DNA of 64,000 bases, from the NCBI GenBank assembly GCA_910575245.1, contig CAJTEN010000008.1, forward strand, positions 124,001 to 188,000. The letters run 5' to 3'. The notes under the pieces were generated by a model. It saw nothing but the letters and a program-made list of their open reading frames with translations, was not told the DNA's origin and did no database searches. Below, piece after piece: positions 35,073 through 43,843 of this stretch (position 1 is the first letter of the stretch; the number at the start of each line of letters is the position of its first letter). Origin of the DNA: Clostridia bacterium (GTDB lineage Bacteria > Bacillota > Clostridia > Lachnospirales > Lachnospiraceae). A program made the translations under genes and the position numbers.

Positions 35073-35400
35073 TGATCTTTTACCCTTTACCTTTCGTTTT
35101 GCTTTCCGACAAAACGTTTTTCTCCGTAGTCATCGTTTTTCTGTCCGTTTACGATTATATCACTAAACTTGATCAGAATCTATAAAAATTTTGCATATTC
35201 ATTTTCCAAATATTTAAAATGTGTAGAAGTCCAATCTTTAGTTTTCTGCTACTAAAATATTTATGTTCACAGCTGATCCATATATAATTCAGATACTTAT
35301 TTTATTTTCGTCATATTGACTATAAATCAATGTTTCACGGCAAAAAATATATACATTTTAAGATGTTTCACGCTTTTATTTACAATATCTTGGGTCTGAT

Positions 35401-35416
35401 TGTTTCACGTGAAACA
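35401..35416. promoter_or_regulatory. parS site 1
   Basis: TGTTTCACGTGAAACA, the exact bacterial parS palindrome, about 330 bases upstream of parA. Confidence 0.95.
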
Positions 35417-35449
35417 TTATCTTGTGTCTATAATCCAAATTAAGGAAAA

Positions 35450-35465
35450 TGTTTCACGTGAAACA
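35450..35465. promoter_or_regulatory. parS site 2
   Basis: A second exact TGTTTCACGTGAAACA, with centres 49 bases apart from site 1. Half-site words TGTTTCACG also occur at about 35331 and 35364. Confidence 0.95.
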
Positions 35466-35699
35466 TTTGATTTAGTAACTTAAGAATACCATAAATCCAC
35501 ACGGAATGGTATCTTTTTACAGAGAACTTTTTACTCACCAGTAATAAGATAATTTTTTATATCCTGAGTATTTTTGATGATGGTATAAATCAAAAAAATG
35601 TGCAGTTCTATTGAAATTATACGGTAATAGTTTATCCCGATCTTTTCATTCAGTGAAAAATCTGCATTTGCTACAAAGTTATTGATATATATTTGCTAA

Positions 35700-36000
35700 G
35701 AGGAAGCATCTTTCACTGTAAGTGACTTAGAATGGATGGATTCCGTATCAGGTAAGCCGAAAGGACAAACTGTAAAAGAATATAAACCAGATGCGTTATC
35801 AACGGACACCTTCAAGAGAACAAGTGTCGGAGACTACCCTTATACACCATTTGAGAAAATATTTTTCTGTTTATGGAAACATAGCCGGAATTCTGAATAA
35901 CGCAAATAATTCAGATACAACAGGATACGTCAGGAATCTATGGGAATTTCCTGGTTTCTTAGTGATACAAACTTTTTACTCACAAGATCATTATACAACT
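35700..36000 (+). pseudogene. Possible decayed coding remnant
   Basis: A frame reading SFTVSDLEWMDSVSGKPKG, then QTVKEYKPDALSTDTFKRTS and VGDYPYTPFEKIFFCLW is open from just after a stop at about 35697 but has no start codon with a binding site and ends at about 35899. The composition is protein-like, yet no family is recognised. The rest of 35470-36030 is AT-rich with nothing I can name. Confidence 0.25.
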
Positions 36001-36029
36001 TAATTTAAAAATTTGCTTATAAAACATAT

Positions 36030-36157
36030 AGCAGTTCAGCCTTCAGCTTTTCTGTTACAGAATCTGTTTATTCCAAATCACCAGCGATGAGAATAGGTTC
36101 TCTCCTGGTCAAATTTTCATATTTCCAAGAACTTTGCATTAAATACAAAATCCTGAG
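36030..36157 (+). repeat. Repeat R1, diverged copy
   Basis: GCAGTTCAGCCTTCAGC, CTGTTACAGAATCTG, ATTCCAAATCACC and AACTTTGCATTAAATACAAA follow the order of the 141-base element at 38953-39093, with many changes and no clean ends. Confidence 0.5.
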
Positions 36158-36244
36158 CTAAACACTTAATAAAACAATTATTTTCATTCACATTTTTAAA
36201 GCTATAACAGACAGAATACAATATGAACCATATATCAGCAAGAC

Positions 36245-36442
36245 CTATCTAATTGTTAAACATACTAAAAATTCAAAATTTTCTATCTCCTTTAAATATG
36301 TCTCGTCAATTTCAACCATTGCTTCATCCGGCAGATATTCTCCCATTTCCGGATCATTCCAAATGCTGATAGCAAATACAGCATCCTCTTTCTGAAATCC
36401 TCTTAAATATAGACGCTTTGTATCAATTGTTTCAATTTGCAT
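36245..36442 (-). pseudogene. Truncated GNAT-family acetyltransferase (RimJ/RimL-like N-terminus)
   Basis: MQIETIDTKRLYLRGFQKED and AVFAISIWNDPEMGEYLPDE match the first 55 residues of ribosomal-protein-type GNATs, with a good GGAGAGGG binding site. The frame stops after about 65 codons, before the acetyl-CoA-binding core, and the next 200 bases hold a diverged repeat R1. It is a broken gene. Confidence 0.65.
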
Positions 36443-36553
36443 TTTTACCCTCTCCATAAAATTTCAATTTAATTCACATAATAGCATATTTAGCTACTGA
36501 TATCAAGATTCGTAAAATAACCAACAACCCAGCAGCAAGCTGACGGTCATACA

Positions 36554-36617
36554 GTAACAATACAGACTTCGGCTTCCCTGTTAGGGATTCCCATTCGTAA
36601 TCAATTTCGGCGAGGAG
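36554..36617 (+). repeat. Repeat R1, partial left end
   Basis: GTAACAATACAGACTTCGGC, TTCCCTGTTAGGGATTC and TTTCGGCGAGGAG follow the left half of the 141-base element. The right half is absent. The remaining sequence to about 36910 is AT-rich and shows nothing clear. Confidence 0.45.
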
Positions 36618-36909
36618 TAATTAATCTTACCCGATCGATACATGATCACAAACTTTATACCATATACAAATTCTTAGCAGTAAATGAAAAGTAATGTTAT
36701 TCAAAAAATAAAACAATATCCATTCGAATAGATAATGATCCAGAAAATCACCAAATATCTTTATACATACACTTAGCGTGTTACTCTCAGGAATCAAAAT
36801 CAACACCGAAGACAACTACAACCATTATCGGCCAGTTAAAATAATGCAAGTAAAAGTTCAAATAACATGATATTCTCCTGGCAAAAAATAAAACCTAAAA
36901 TCCTGGTAT

Positions 36910-37107
36910 TCACATATTCATCAGAAATGAACCTATGCTAGCTATTACTGCGAAAACACCCTCTAAACGTATACGAAAAATTCGAAACTTAGTAGGATTA
37001 CAGTCATTAATACAAATAGACCTCACTGTAATATCATATACAAATTCAGGTTTGCAAATCATAAATACTCCAATAAAAAAGGCAAGGACGCTGAGCAATA
37101 ATTCCAT
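36910..37107 (-). CDS. Small membrane protein, DUF6199-like
   Basis: 65 residues with two hydrophobic helices (about 3-20 and 47-63) around FMICKPEFVYDIT and RIFRIRLEGVFA. The pattern (I)M(I)xKPE(L/F)xxxIT ... RLxG is shared with the broken gene at 38905-39260 and fits my memory of DUF6199. ATG at 37107 follows AGGGAG. Function unknown. Confidence 0.55.
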   Translation of the reverse strand: MELLLSVLAFFIGVFMICKPEFVYDITVRSICINDCNPTKFRIFRIRLEGVFAVIASIGSFLMNM

Positions 37108-37177
37108 TATAATTAATTCTCCCTATTGTAAATAATAATGTAAAGTTAGATATTTATTAAACATTTAAAATCCTTAA

Positions 37178-37678
37178 TCAAACATTTTTAAGATTTTCAA
37201 TTACGCGATAGATATCGTTCTCTATATTCTCCAGATCAATTTTTGCCTGATCCGGATCATTATCTATTCGAATGGATATTAATTTCATTTTTTGAATAAC
37301 ATCGTTAAGAAGATCAATAGAAGAAGGACCCAATAAATGTTTCACGTGTAACATTGATGAATTAACAGATAATACTTTTTTTAACTTCAGAATTTTAAAA
37401 TCCAGTGCATGTATATATTTTTCAAGACTGTCACACTCAATACTAATTTTTTCTTTTTCTCTTCTACCCCGTTCGATATCCTCACGATATAAACTTTCAA
37501 TCTTTCTAGCAAGAAAGACTTGAGCTTCATTTTGGTCTTTATCCAACAAGCCAGTCAAATAATTATTGATCTCATCAATTTTCTTCTTTTTATCTTCCAA
37601 ATCCTTTTTATATTTTGATTGTTCTCTTTTTAAATCATTATATATTTCATTTATAATATCATAATCAAATATATCCAT
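37178..37678 (-). CDS. Coiled-coil protein of unknown function carrying an internal parS-like site
   Basis: 166 residues, no signal or membrane helix. Residues about 12-60 and 65-105 are strongly charged heptad-like helices (LKREQSKYKKDLEDKKKKID, REDIERGRREKEKISIECD), ending in a shorter helical region SIDLLNDVIQKMKLISIRID. No family recognised; the fold could resemble the N-terminal sensor part of DegS-type kinases, but no kinase domain follows. The codons for residues around MLHVKHLL contain a one-mismatch parS. It lies 1.7 kb from the two exact parS sites. Confidence 0.65.
   Translation of the reverse strand: MDIFDYDIINEIYNDLKREQSKYKKDLEDKKKKIDEINNYLTGLLDKDQNEAQVFLARKIESLYREDIERGRREKEKISIECDSLEKYIHALDFKILKLKKVLSVNSSMLHVKHLLGPSSIDLLNDVIQKMKLISIRIDNDPDQAKIDLENIENDIYRVIENLKNV
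37337..37352. promoter_or_regulatory. parS-like site inside a gene (one mismatch)
   Basis: TGTTTCACGTGTAACA differs from parS at one base. It lies within the coiled-coil gene at 37178-37678. Confidence 0.75.
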
Positions 37679-37930
37679 AGAATCACCAACTTTTTCATAT
37701 TAGGAAAAATCATTCAATTTACAATAAGTCATCTTATGTAACAATTCAGAATTCAGCTTCTCTATTATTCTATCGGACAATCTAAATTGCATCACAATAG
37801 GGCCGGATACTTTATGTCACTTACTATTATAAAACTTACAGAATTGAAATTGCATACCATATAGTTTAAGTATATAATATAATTATTAAAATATATATCA
37901 ATAAAATTACAAATTCCAAAGGAGCAGACT

Positions 37931-38875
37931 ATGAACAAAAAATTAGCTACTGCCATAATACTATCAGCATCCTCCATTAGTACAATGCATATTATGAATC
38001 GAATTCATACATCACTCTGCACTGTAAAAAATCTATTGGGAAACTCTGAAAATAATTATTATGAATGGCGTTTCGGTAAGATCAGATATCAAAAGAAAGG
38101 AAGCGGCACTCCCCTACTCTTTATACATGACCTGACAGCAGGAAGTTCAAATTATGAGTATCACAGACTGATTAATAATCTTACGGACAAACATGAAATA
38201 TACTCCATTGATCTTCTTGGCTACGGATTATCAGATAAACCCTCCATGACTTACACCGGCAATATCTATGAACAATTGATTAGTGATTTTATTAAAAATG
38301 TAATCTGCAAAAAAACATCCGTAATTGTCACCGGAGAGTCTGTACCATTTTCGATCATGTCCTGCCACAACAATCCGGAACTGTATAATAAACTGATTTG
38401 CATAAATCCACAAAATCTTTATCTGCAGAATCAGATTCCCTCTAAACAAACCAAGCTCTTAAAATTTTTCTTCGAGTTACCGATCGTAGGGACATTTACA
38501 TATCATATATTTACAAGTAAATATGTAATCAGGAAAGCATTCGAGGAAGACTATTTCTATCAACCGGGTGAGATTAAAGAGAAATATATCTACAACTATC
38601 TGGAAGCTGCACACACGGGTAAATACTATTCCAAAACTGCCTTTGCAAGTTATATCGGCAAATATATGAATATGAATATTCTCCATGAGCTGAAGGAAAT
38701 CAACAACAGTATATTAATGATCGGAGGAGAAAAAGAAAAGGATATCGAAACAACAATTGAAAATTATAAATACTATAATCCGGCAATCGAAACAGTATAC
38801 ATCCCGGAAACAAAACATCTTCCTCATATGGAATCGCCGGATGAAATACTAAGGCAAATTGAAATGTTCTTGTAA
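37931..38875 (+). CDS. Alpha/beta hydrolase, probably membrane-anchored
   Basis: 314 residues. A weak N-terminal hydrophobic anchor (about 4-22) precedes the alpha/beta fold: GTPLLFIHDLTAGSSNYEYH (oxyanion region), IDLLGYGLSDKP, nucleophile elbow VTGESVPFSI (S in G-x-S-x-P rather than G-x-S-x-G) and catalytic His in ETKHLPHMESPDE. ATG at 37931 follows AAAGGAG. Substrate unknown. The odd elbow may mean altered or lost activity. Confidence 0.82.
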   Translation: MNKKLATAIILSASSISTMHIMNRIHTSLCTVKNLLGNSENNYYEWRFGKIRYQKKGSGTPLLFIHDLTAGSSNYEYHRLINNLTDKHEIYSIDLLGYGLSDKPSMTYTGNIYEQLISDFIKNVICKKTSVIVTGESVPFSIMSCHNNPELYNKLICINPQNLYLQNQIPSKQTKLLKFFFELPIVGTFTYHIFTSKYVIRKAFEEDYFYQPGEIKEKYIYNYLEAAHTGKYYSKTAFASYIGKYMNMNILHELKEINNSILMIGGEKEKDIETTIENYKYYNPAIETVYIPETKHLPHMESPDEILRQIEMFL

Positions 38876-38904
38876 GATATAAACACAGGAGGTCAACAAC
38901 TGTC

Positions 38905-39260
38905 ATGTACATAGTTCTGTCAATTATCATAGCTGTCCTCGGATTTACTATGGTAACAATTCAGCCTTTCGGCTTCCCTGTTACGGAATCTGCCCATTCC
39001 AAGTCGCCTGCGGCGAGGGGCAGATCCCTTGGCTGTATTTACACATTCTCACGGACTTTGCAGTAAATGCAAAGTCCTGGGCTGAACTGTTACTTACTAT
39101 GATCCTCAAACCTGAATTAATTTAAGATATCACAGAAAGCTGGAAAAGTTACACTGACAGTGAACCATCCGAATTATATCTCTTTAATACAAGACTGAGA
39201 GGAGTCGTTTTTCTGCTAATAGGTATTGCCGGAAACGTAATACTTTTGATATGCAGCTAA
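38905..39260 (+). pseudogene. DUF6199-like small membrane-protein gene broken by repeat R1 and a nonsense codon
   Basis: ATG at 38905 follows AGGAGG and reads MYIVLSIIIAVLGFTM before the insertion at 38953. After it the frame resumes as ILKPELI, then TAA where relatives usually have W, then DITESWKSYTDSEPSEL, LFNTRLRGVVF and a closing helix to the stop at 39260. The removed 141 bases plus the 8-base duplication restore one continuous reading frame apart from that stop. The paralogue at 36910-37107 is intact. Confidence 0.8.
38953..39093 (+). mobile_element. Repeat R1, complete 141-base MITE-like element with 8-base target duplication
   Basis: Ends GTAACAATTCAGCC and GGCTGAACTGTTAC form terminal inverted repeats. 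TTACTATG is duplicated exactly at 38945-38952 and 39094-39101. Internal palindromes include TCGCC-tgc-GGCGA within arms TCTGCC/GGCAGA, and GGACTTTGCA-gtaaa-TGCAAAGTCC near the right end. It has no coding capacity, so a transposase would have to act from elsewhere. Other copies lie at 14282-14386, 36030-36157, 36554-36617 and 41423-41470. Confidence 0.88.
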
Positions 39261-39265
39261 AATAT

Positions 39266-39454
39266 CAATGTCATTTAGTTAAGTCTATACACAGCGTCTG
39301 ATATGATAGTATTCTCCTTAGGACCGCCCCCTAACGCCGGTACTTAATGAGGTTTTCCACGAATTCAGTACCGCTGCGTTTGGAACCGAGCGAAAGCGCG
39401 TCCTTAGGAGACTCCTATCATGTCAGGCGCGTCCGGCTTAACTTGATGACATTG
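39266..39454 (+). mobile_element. Repeat R2, copy 1: 189-base MITE-like element with 10-base target duplication
   Basis: The ends CAATGTCATTTAGTTAAG and CTTAACTTGATGACATTG are inverted repeats. GCTAAAATAT is duplicated exactly at 39256-39265 and 39455-39464; the left copy overlaps the stop codon of the broken gene. Large inner arms such as TCTCCTTAGGAC/GTCCTTAGGAGA make it a near-complete foldback. Copy 2 is at 47604-47792 in the opposite orientation with about 7 differences. Confidence 0.92.
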
Positions 39455-39498
39455 GCTAAAATATTATGTTTGGTTTTACTAAATAACTACTTTGTTCA

Positions 39499-39541
39499 TT
39501 TTTTTACCGCTTCCTTATATACAATCAGGAAGCGGTAAAAC
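39499..39541. terminator. Terminator after AAA-ATPase_like paralogue 2
   Basis: TTTTACCGCTTCCT and AGGAAGCGGTAAAA form a 14-bp stem. On the minus strand the tail is a T-run. Confidence 0.9.
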
Positions 39542-39553
39542 TGTCAGTTAGCT

Positions 39554-41245
39554 CTATCCGATTAATACTTTTTTTCCTTCAAACGCGAATCCATACTTTC
39601 TAATGTGTTCCTCGCGAATTCCTCTGGAGATTAAAATAGATGCGTATTTCTTTTCCTCAATTTGTCGAAGAGCAGTATTTACGGTATCTTCCAATCCCTT
39701 TTCCTTATGAGGCTGGCGAACTTTAAATTCTATGATGATCGCCCTGTCATTTCTATCAGGCCATAATGGTTCAAGAATTACATCATAACGTCCCAATCCA
39801 CTTTCACGATTTGAAGTAATGCGATATCTGTCTGCCAAATCTACAATAAGTCCCAATACAAATCCATGATAAAAACGTTCAGGGTGAGATTTTTCTGAAG
39901 GACGCCTGCCTGTATCAAAACTGCTGAAAGTATCATCAGCTACTTGATTCATGTATTCATTCATTGCTTCGATATCATCATTCAATAAAGCTTTAATAAA
40001 ATCATTGTAGGATGTCACATAATTTTTAAACCATCCGTTAATCATATCCTGAAATGTCAGTTTCACCTCTTTATTAGTAAGTTTTAAACAATACTCTTCT
40101 CTACCGGTCTCAGGATCTATCGTATGTTTTTCAACCTTTAGATATCCGCTTGCAAGCAGCAAACTCCAAATGGCATATTCATTATAGTCTAACTGGTCAA
40201 AAGCAATCTGCTCATCCATTTTTGTACAAAGTAGATCGCCTTTTAACAGATCCTCCATGATAACCTTTACATTTTTACTGCCTTCACGAATAAGCTTTTC
40301 CACTAAATTGTTTGAACTTGTATTTGCCCAGTAAGCAGAAAACTTTTTCTTATCAAGAAAATTAGTAATAGACCAGGGATTATAGATGCCCGTCTTATCT
40401 CCGAAGGTAAAACCGTCATACCAATCCTTAACCCCGGATTCTGTATCTGACAATCCAAATTCCAACAATGCATCTGACACCTCCGCCTGAGTAAAGCCAA
40501 AAGAATCTGCATATTTCTCCGAAGTTGTAGTTACCACTTCAAGATTATTTAAATCCGAAAAAATCGACTCCTTGCTGATCCTTGTAATCCCTGTCAAAAT
40601 CGCACGTTCCAGGTAAGGATTTGTTTTAAAAGTTGCGTTGAACAGACTTCTGGTAAAAGAAGCTAAATCATCCCAATAGCCATTTACATAAGCCTCCTGC
40701 ATGGGAGTATCATATTCATCTAAAAGGATAATCACCTTTTTTCCATAGTAACGCATCAAATAATTAGACAAAACATTTAAGGAATCTGTGGCAATGTAAT
40801 CTTCCATATCAGCCGAAACTTTTCGATAGAATTCTTTTTCATTATCATTCAATATCCCACTGTTTAAGAGAAAATCATAATGATTGTATAAATTTGTAAT
40901 AATCTGGCAGATCTTTTTCCTCGTATTTGTATAAGAAGTCTCCTTTACCTTCGCAAAACTTAAAGAAAGTACAGGCCATGTTCCCTGCATCTTTCGGTAA
41001 GATTCTTCCTTCCATATGGAAAATCTTTCAAACAGATCGCCTCGTCCACTATATTCCGTAGAAAAAAAAATTTCAACCATACTCATAGTCAGTGTTTTTC
41101 CAAAACGTCTTGGACGAGTAATCAGTGTTGCTACATCCAAATTCTCCCACCATTCCTTAATAAATTGAGTTTTATCAATATAGAATACATTGCTCTCAAT
41201 TAACTCTTTATAATTTTGATGGCCAATTCCAACAGTTCTTTTCAT
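39554..41245 (-). CDS. AAA-ATPase_like / PDDEXK_9 protein (DUF1703 type), paralogue 2
   Basis: 563 residues, same architecture as the protein at 4171-5868: FYIDKTQFIKEWW, TRPRRFGKTLTMSM (Walker A region), VIILLDEYDTPMQEA (Walker B), SFTRSLFNATFKTNPYLERA, and a C-terminal nuclease-fold core D-VILEPLWPDRNDRAIIIEFKVRQ. The two paralogues are clearly related but diverged, so they are not a recent duplication. Neither neighbours a transposase or known defence gene. Function unknown. Confidence 0.87.
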   Translation of the reverse strand: MKRTVGIGHQNYKELIESNVFYIDKTQFIKEWWENLDVATLITRPRRFGKTLTMSMVEIFFSTEYSGRGDLFERFSIWKEESYRKMQGTWPVLSLSFAKVKETSYTNTRKKICQIITNLYNHYDFLLNSGILNDNEKEFYRKVSADMEDYIATDSLNVLSNYLMRYYGKKVIILLDEYDTPMQEAYVNGYWDDLASFTRSLFNATFKTNPYLERAILTGITRISKESIFSDLNNLEVVTTTSEKYADSFGFTQAEVSDALLEFGLSDTESGVKDWYDGFTFGDKTGIYNPWSITNFLDKKKFSAYWANTSSNNLVEKLIREGSKNVKVIMEDLLKGDLLCTKMDEQIAFDQLDYNEYAIWSLLLASGYLKVEKHTIDPETGREEYCLKLTNKEVKLTFQDMINGWFKNYVTSYNDFIKALLNDDIEAMNEYMNQVADDTFSSFDTGRRPSEKSHPERFYHGFVLGLIVDLADRYRITSNRESGLGRYDVILEPLWPDRNDRAIIIEFKVRQPHKEKGLEDTVNTALRQIEEKKYASILISRGIREEHIRKYGFAFEGKKVLIG

Positions 41246-41422
41246 GCGAATACCCTTTTTATTTGAAATATTACAAAACTTCCTACCACATAAGTCTCCT
41301 TCAAAAGGAGGAAACAGAAAATAATTATGCTATCTACGATAGATAACTAATTAAGGTTACATACATTTTACCTTCATAATAAAATCTTGGGAATAGTTTC
41401 TGAAATCTTTTTCAAATTTCTT

Positions 41423-41470
41423 GTAACAGCTCAGCCTGCGGCTTCCCTTTTACGAAATCTGCCCATTCCA
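41423..41470 (+). repeat. Repeat R1, left end only
   Basis: GTAACAGCTCAGCCTGCGGC through CTGCCCATTCCA matches the first 48 bases of the 141-base element, then stops. The gap 41246-41422 shows nothing else. Confidence 0.6.
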
Positions 41471-41506
41471 AATATAAAGAAGCGGTAAAACTTGTCTACC
41501 GCTTCC
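41471..41506 (-). terminator. Terminator after the GH2 gene
   Basis: GAAGCGGTA (41479-41487) and TACCGCTTC (41497-41505), with a T-rich tail on the minus strand. Its stem word is shared with the terminator at 39499-39541. Confidence 0.75.
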
Positions 41507-41555
41507 CATATCTATACTATAGTTACCATTAACAGCCTGGCTAAATATTCCATCC

Positions 41556-43385
41556 CTACTGTGTATCAGGCTCCGTATGATCTCCCGGCGGCGTAATCTG
41601 TCTCCAATACCCAACCTGACGTTCATTGATTTCTCTGATAATCTTCGCATCAACCTTAAAATTTCTGTCGATATCCATCAAACCATTGATTTCCTGCTGC
41701 ACATCGGTTACCTGCGTATAACAATAGCCAGATACATAAGGGATCTCTTTTACGGCTGTAGTAATCTTATCAAATCTCTTAATAAAATCATCCTCTGTAT
41801 TGACCTTATTGCCATAGCCCCATCCACTGTCATCATTATTGAAAGCAATACCTCCAAACTCACTGATGATAACCGGTTGACCAATATAGTCATAACCATT
41901 TGCCATAGCTGACTTAAAGAGACTGTGATATACTTCCGTATTAAAAATCTCATCCTCATAATCTACATAACGCTTCTTCAGAAGTTTACCGACTTCTTCA
42001 TAATCATGCAGTGTAAGAATATCAGAAACCGTATGTTCCCAACCATCATTGACAATAACAGGACGATAGGGATCAATGCTCTTTGTCAGATAATAAATTC
42101 CTTCCGTAAAATGCTGCTGTGTCTGCTTCGTCTCTACATGACTGATTCCCCAGGACTCATTAAAGGGCGTCCATGTAATAATACAAGGATGATTATAATT
42201 CTGCTTAACAATCTCCAACCACTCTCTTGTAAACTCCTCAACCGCATAATCGGAAAAATCATAAGCAGAAGCCATCTCACTCCAAACCAGCATACCTTTC
42301 ACATCACACCAGTACAGGAATCTTTCATCCTCCGTCTTCTGATGCTTCCTAAGGCCGTTATATCCCAAAGCATGAATTTTATCAATATCCTCGATCAAAG
42401 CTTCTTCACTGGGAGGTGTCAGATGAGAATCTTTCCAGTACCCCTGGTCCAATATCAGTCTCTGGTAAAGAGGCCGGCCATTTAAAAGAATATTCCTCTG
42501 CTCAATACGAATCTCTCTCATGGCAAAATAGGAACCGACCGTATCCAACACTTCCGAATCTCTGACCACTCTGAAGGTAATATCATAAAGATTCGGTTCT
42601 TCCGGACTCCACATTTTCACAATCCATGCAAATCCGCTGTTTTTCCTGGAAACATCTATTCTGGCATTGACATGCTCTGATATAACGGCAGTACATACCT
42701 TATTAATAAATTTACCGTCAATAGAAACTTCGGCTTCCACTCTGAGACTTCCATCCCACATACTTTCCGGCGCATCCACCTTATATTCTACTTCCAGGCA
42801 GAAATCTTCAAGAACAGGAGTCATCTTAACAGCCTTCAGAGAAACCTTCGGAACATACTCTGTCCAGACAGTTTTCCAGATTCCTGTTGTCTGCACATAC
42901 CAACACTGATAATTCTCATCACACCAACGCTGTTTTCCTCTGGGCTGCTGCATATCGAAGGAATCTTCTACTTTCACAACCAGCTGATTCTCACCATCAT
43001 GTACAAGATCCGTGATGTCAAAAGAAAACCTTGCATAGCCGCCTCTGTGACATCCCGCCTTCTGGCCATTCACCCAAAGAGTCGTAACAAAATCACTGCC
43101 CTCAAAATGAATTACCAGAGTATCCTTCTTAAGCCTGCTTCCGTCAACCTGTATCTTCTTTCCATACCAGATATGGTCATGACGTCTCTCATCCTGAATA
43201 CCGCTTAATTTCGTCTCATAAGTGAAAGGAACCTGAATTTCATGTTCTTTCCCGAAACCCTCATACCACCTTTCCTTTTCTCCTACATCAGCGTCATCAA
43301 ACCGAAAATCCCACGCTCCATTCAGATTTTCCCAATTATCCCTTACAAACTGCGGTCTGGGATAATCCTTGACATAATACTTCAT
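41556..43385 (-). CDS. Glycoside hydrolase family 2 protein (beta-galactosidase/glucuronidase-like)
   Basis: 609 residues. N-terminal jelly-roll (about 1-185: YPRPQFVRDNWENLNGAWDF, LWVNGQKAGCHRGGYARFSFDIT), Ig-like domain (about 190-285) and TIM barrel (about 290-600). The acid/base glutamate is in TWTPFNESWG and the nucleophile in VIISEFGGIAF. No signal peptide, so it is probably intracellular and acts on imported oligosaccharide. ATG at 43385 follows GGAGAGGAG; a TTG-led extension to 43460 looks unneeded. Exact sugar not readable. Divergent from a sugar-isomerase gene. Confidence 0.88.
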   Translation of the reverse strand: MKYYVKDYPRPQFVRDNWENLNGAWDFRFDDADVGEKERWYEGFGKEHEIQVPFTYETKLSGIQDERRHDHIWYGKKIQVDGSRLKKDTLVIHFEGSDFVTTLWVNGQKAGCHRGGYARFSFDITDLVHDGENQLVVKVEDSFDMQQPRGKQRWCDENYQCWYVQTTGIWKTVWTEYVPKVSLKAVKMTPVLEDFCLEVEYKVDAPESMWDGSLRVEAEVSIDGKFINKVCTAVISEHVNARIDVSRKNSGFAWIVKMWSPEEPNLYDITFRVVRDSEVLDTVGSYFAMREIRIEQRNILLNGRPLYQRLILDQGYWKDSHLTPPSEEALIEDIDKIHALGYNGLRKHQKTEDERFLYWCDVKGMLVWSEMASAYDFSDYAVEEFTREWLEIVKQNYNHPCIITWTPFNESWGISHVETKQTQQHFTEGIYYLTKSIDPYRPVIVNDGWEHTVSDILTLHDYEEVGKLLKKRYVDYEDEIFNTEVYHSLFKSAMANGYDYIGQPVIISEFGGIAFNNDDSGWGYGNKVNTEDDFIKRFDKITTAVKEIPYVSGYCYTQVTDVQQEINGLMDIDRNFKVDAKIIREINERQVGYWRQITPPGDHTEPDTQ

Positions 43386-43538
43386 AAAATTTATTCTCCT
43401 CTCCAGAATTGCCTTGAACTCATCCCAGCTGCTGATATCCAGCTGTCCGTCCGCATTCAACTCTATTAAAAAAAATATTGTTTTGTATATCCAGAATATA
43501 TTACGTAAGGCGCATTGTCAACTTGTTTTACCCCTGGC

Positions 43539-43640
43539 TCACGGCCGCTCTTCCATACAGATCAGTCCCGCTTCTTCAAGAATCTTTAAATGAAATGTAT
43601 ACTCCTTATCCTCTACATAGTTAACCGTCAATATTCATTA
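43539..43640 (-). pseudogene. Remnant of a winged-helix protein C-terminus
   Basis: The frame VEDKEYTFHLKILEEAGLI followed by CMEERP and a stop (TGA at 43539-43541) is typical of the end of a winged-helix recognition region (DUF2513-like or ArsR-like). No start or upstream domain is present; the frame is closed by stops just before. The rest of 43386-43843 is an AT-rich upstream region of the two divergent genes. Confidence 0.45.
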
Positions 43641-43843
43641 AAAGAAGTAATTTGAACTATAACATAAGAATGATAAAACCGTCAAACTATTTCACGAAAA
43701 ACTATAAAATAATTTAAAAATATATAAATAAAAAAATATTGACTTAAAAATAAACTTATGACATATTTTAATTCATAACATATAAATATTTTTATTCTTA
43801 AACAAAATATAAAATCATATTATTTTTCTTAAAGGAGTATATA

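Noticed and set aside
35090..35125. CGTTTT...AAAACG followed by T residues upstream of parA, considered as a terminator
   Set aside because: The stem is only six A/T-rich pairs, and no gene is known to end there.
35331..35373. Two TGTTTCACG words considered as additional parS sites
   Set aside because: Only half of the palindrome is present in each; they are listed as half sites beside the real pair.
43386..43460. A TTG-led N-terminal extension of the GH2 protein with the words NADGQLDISSW, similar to a dockerin or EF-hand calcium loop
   Set aside because: Only one loop, no second dockerin repeat, and the ATG at 43385 has a strong binding site. The likeness is probably chance.
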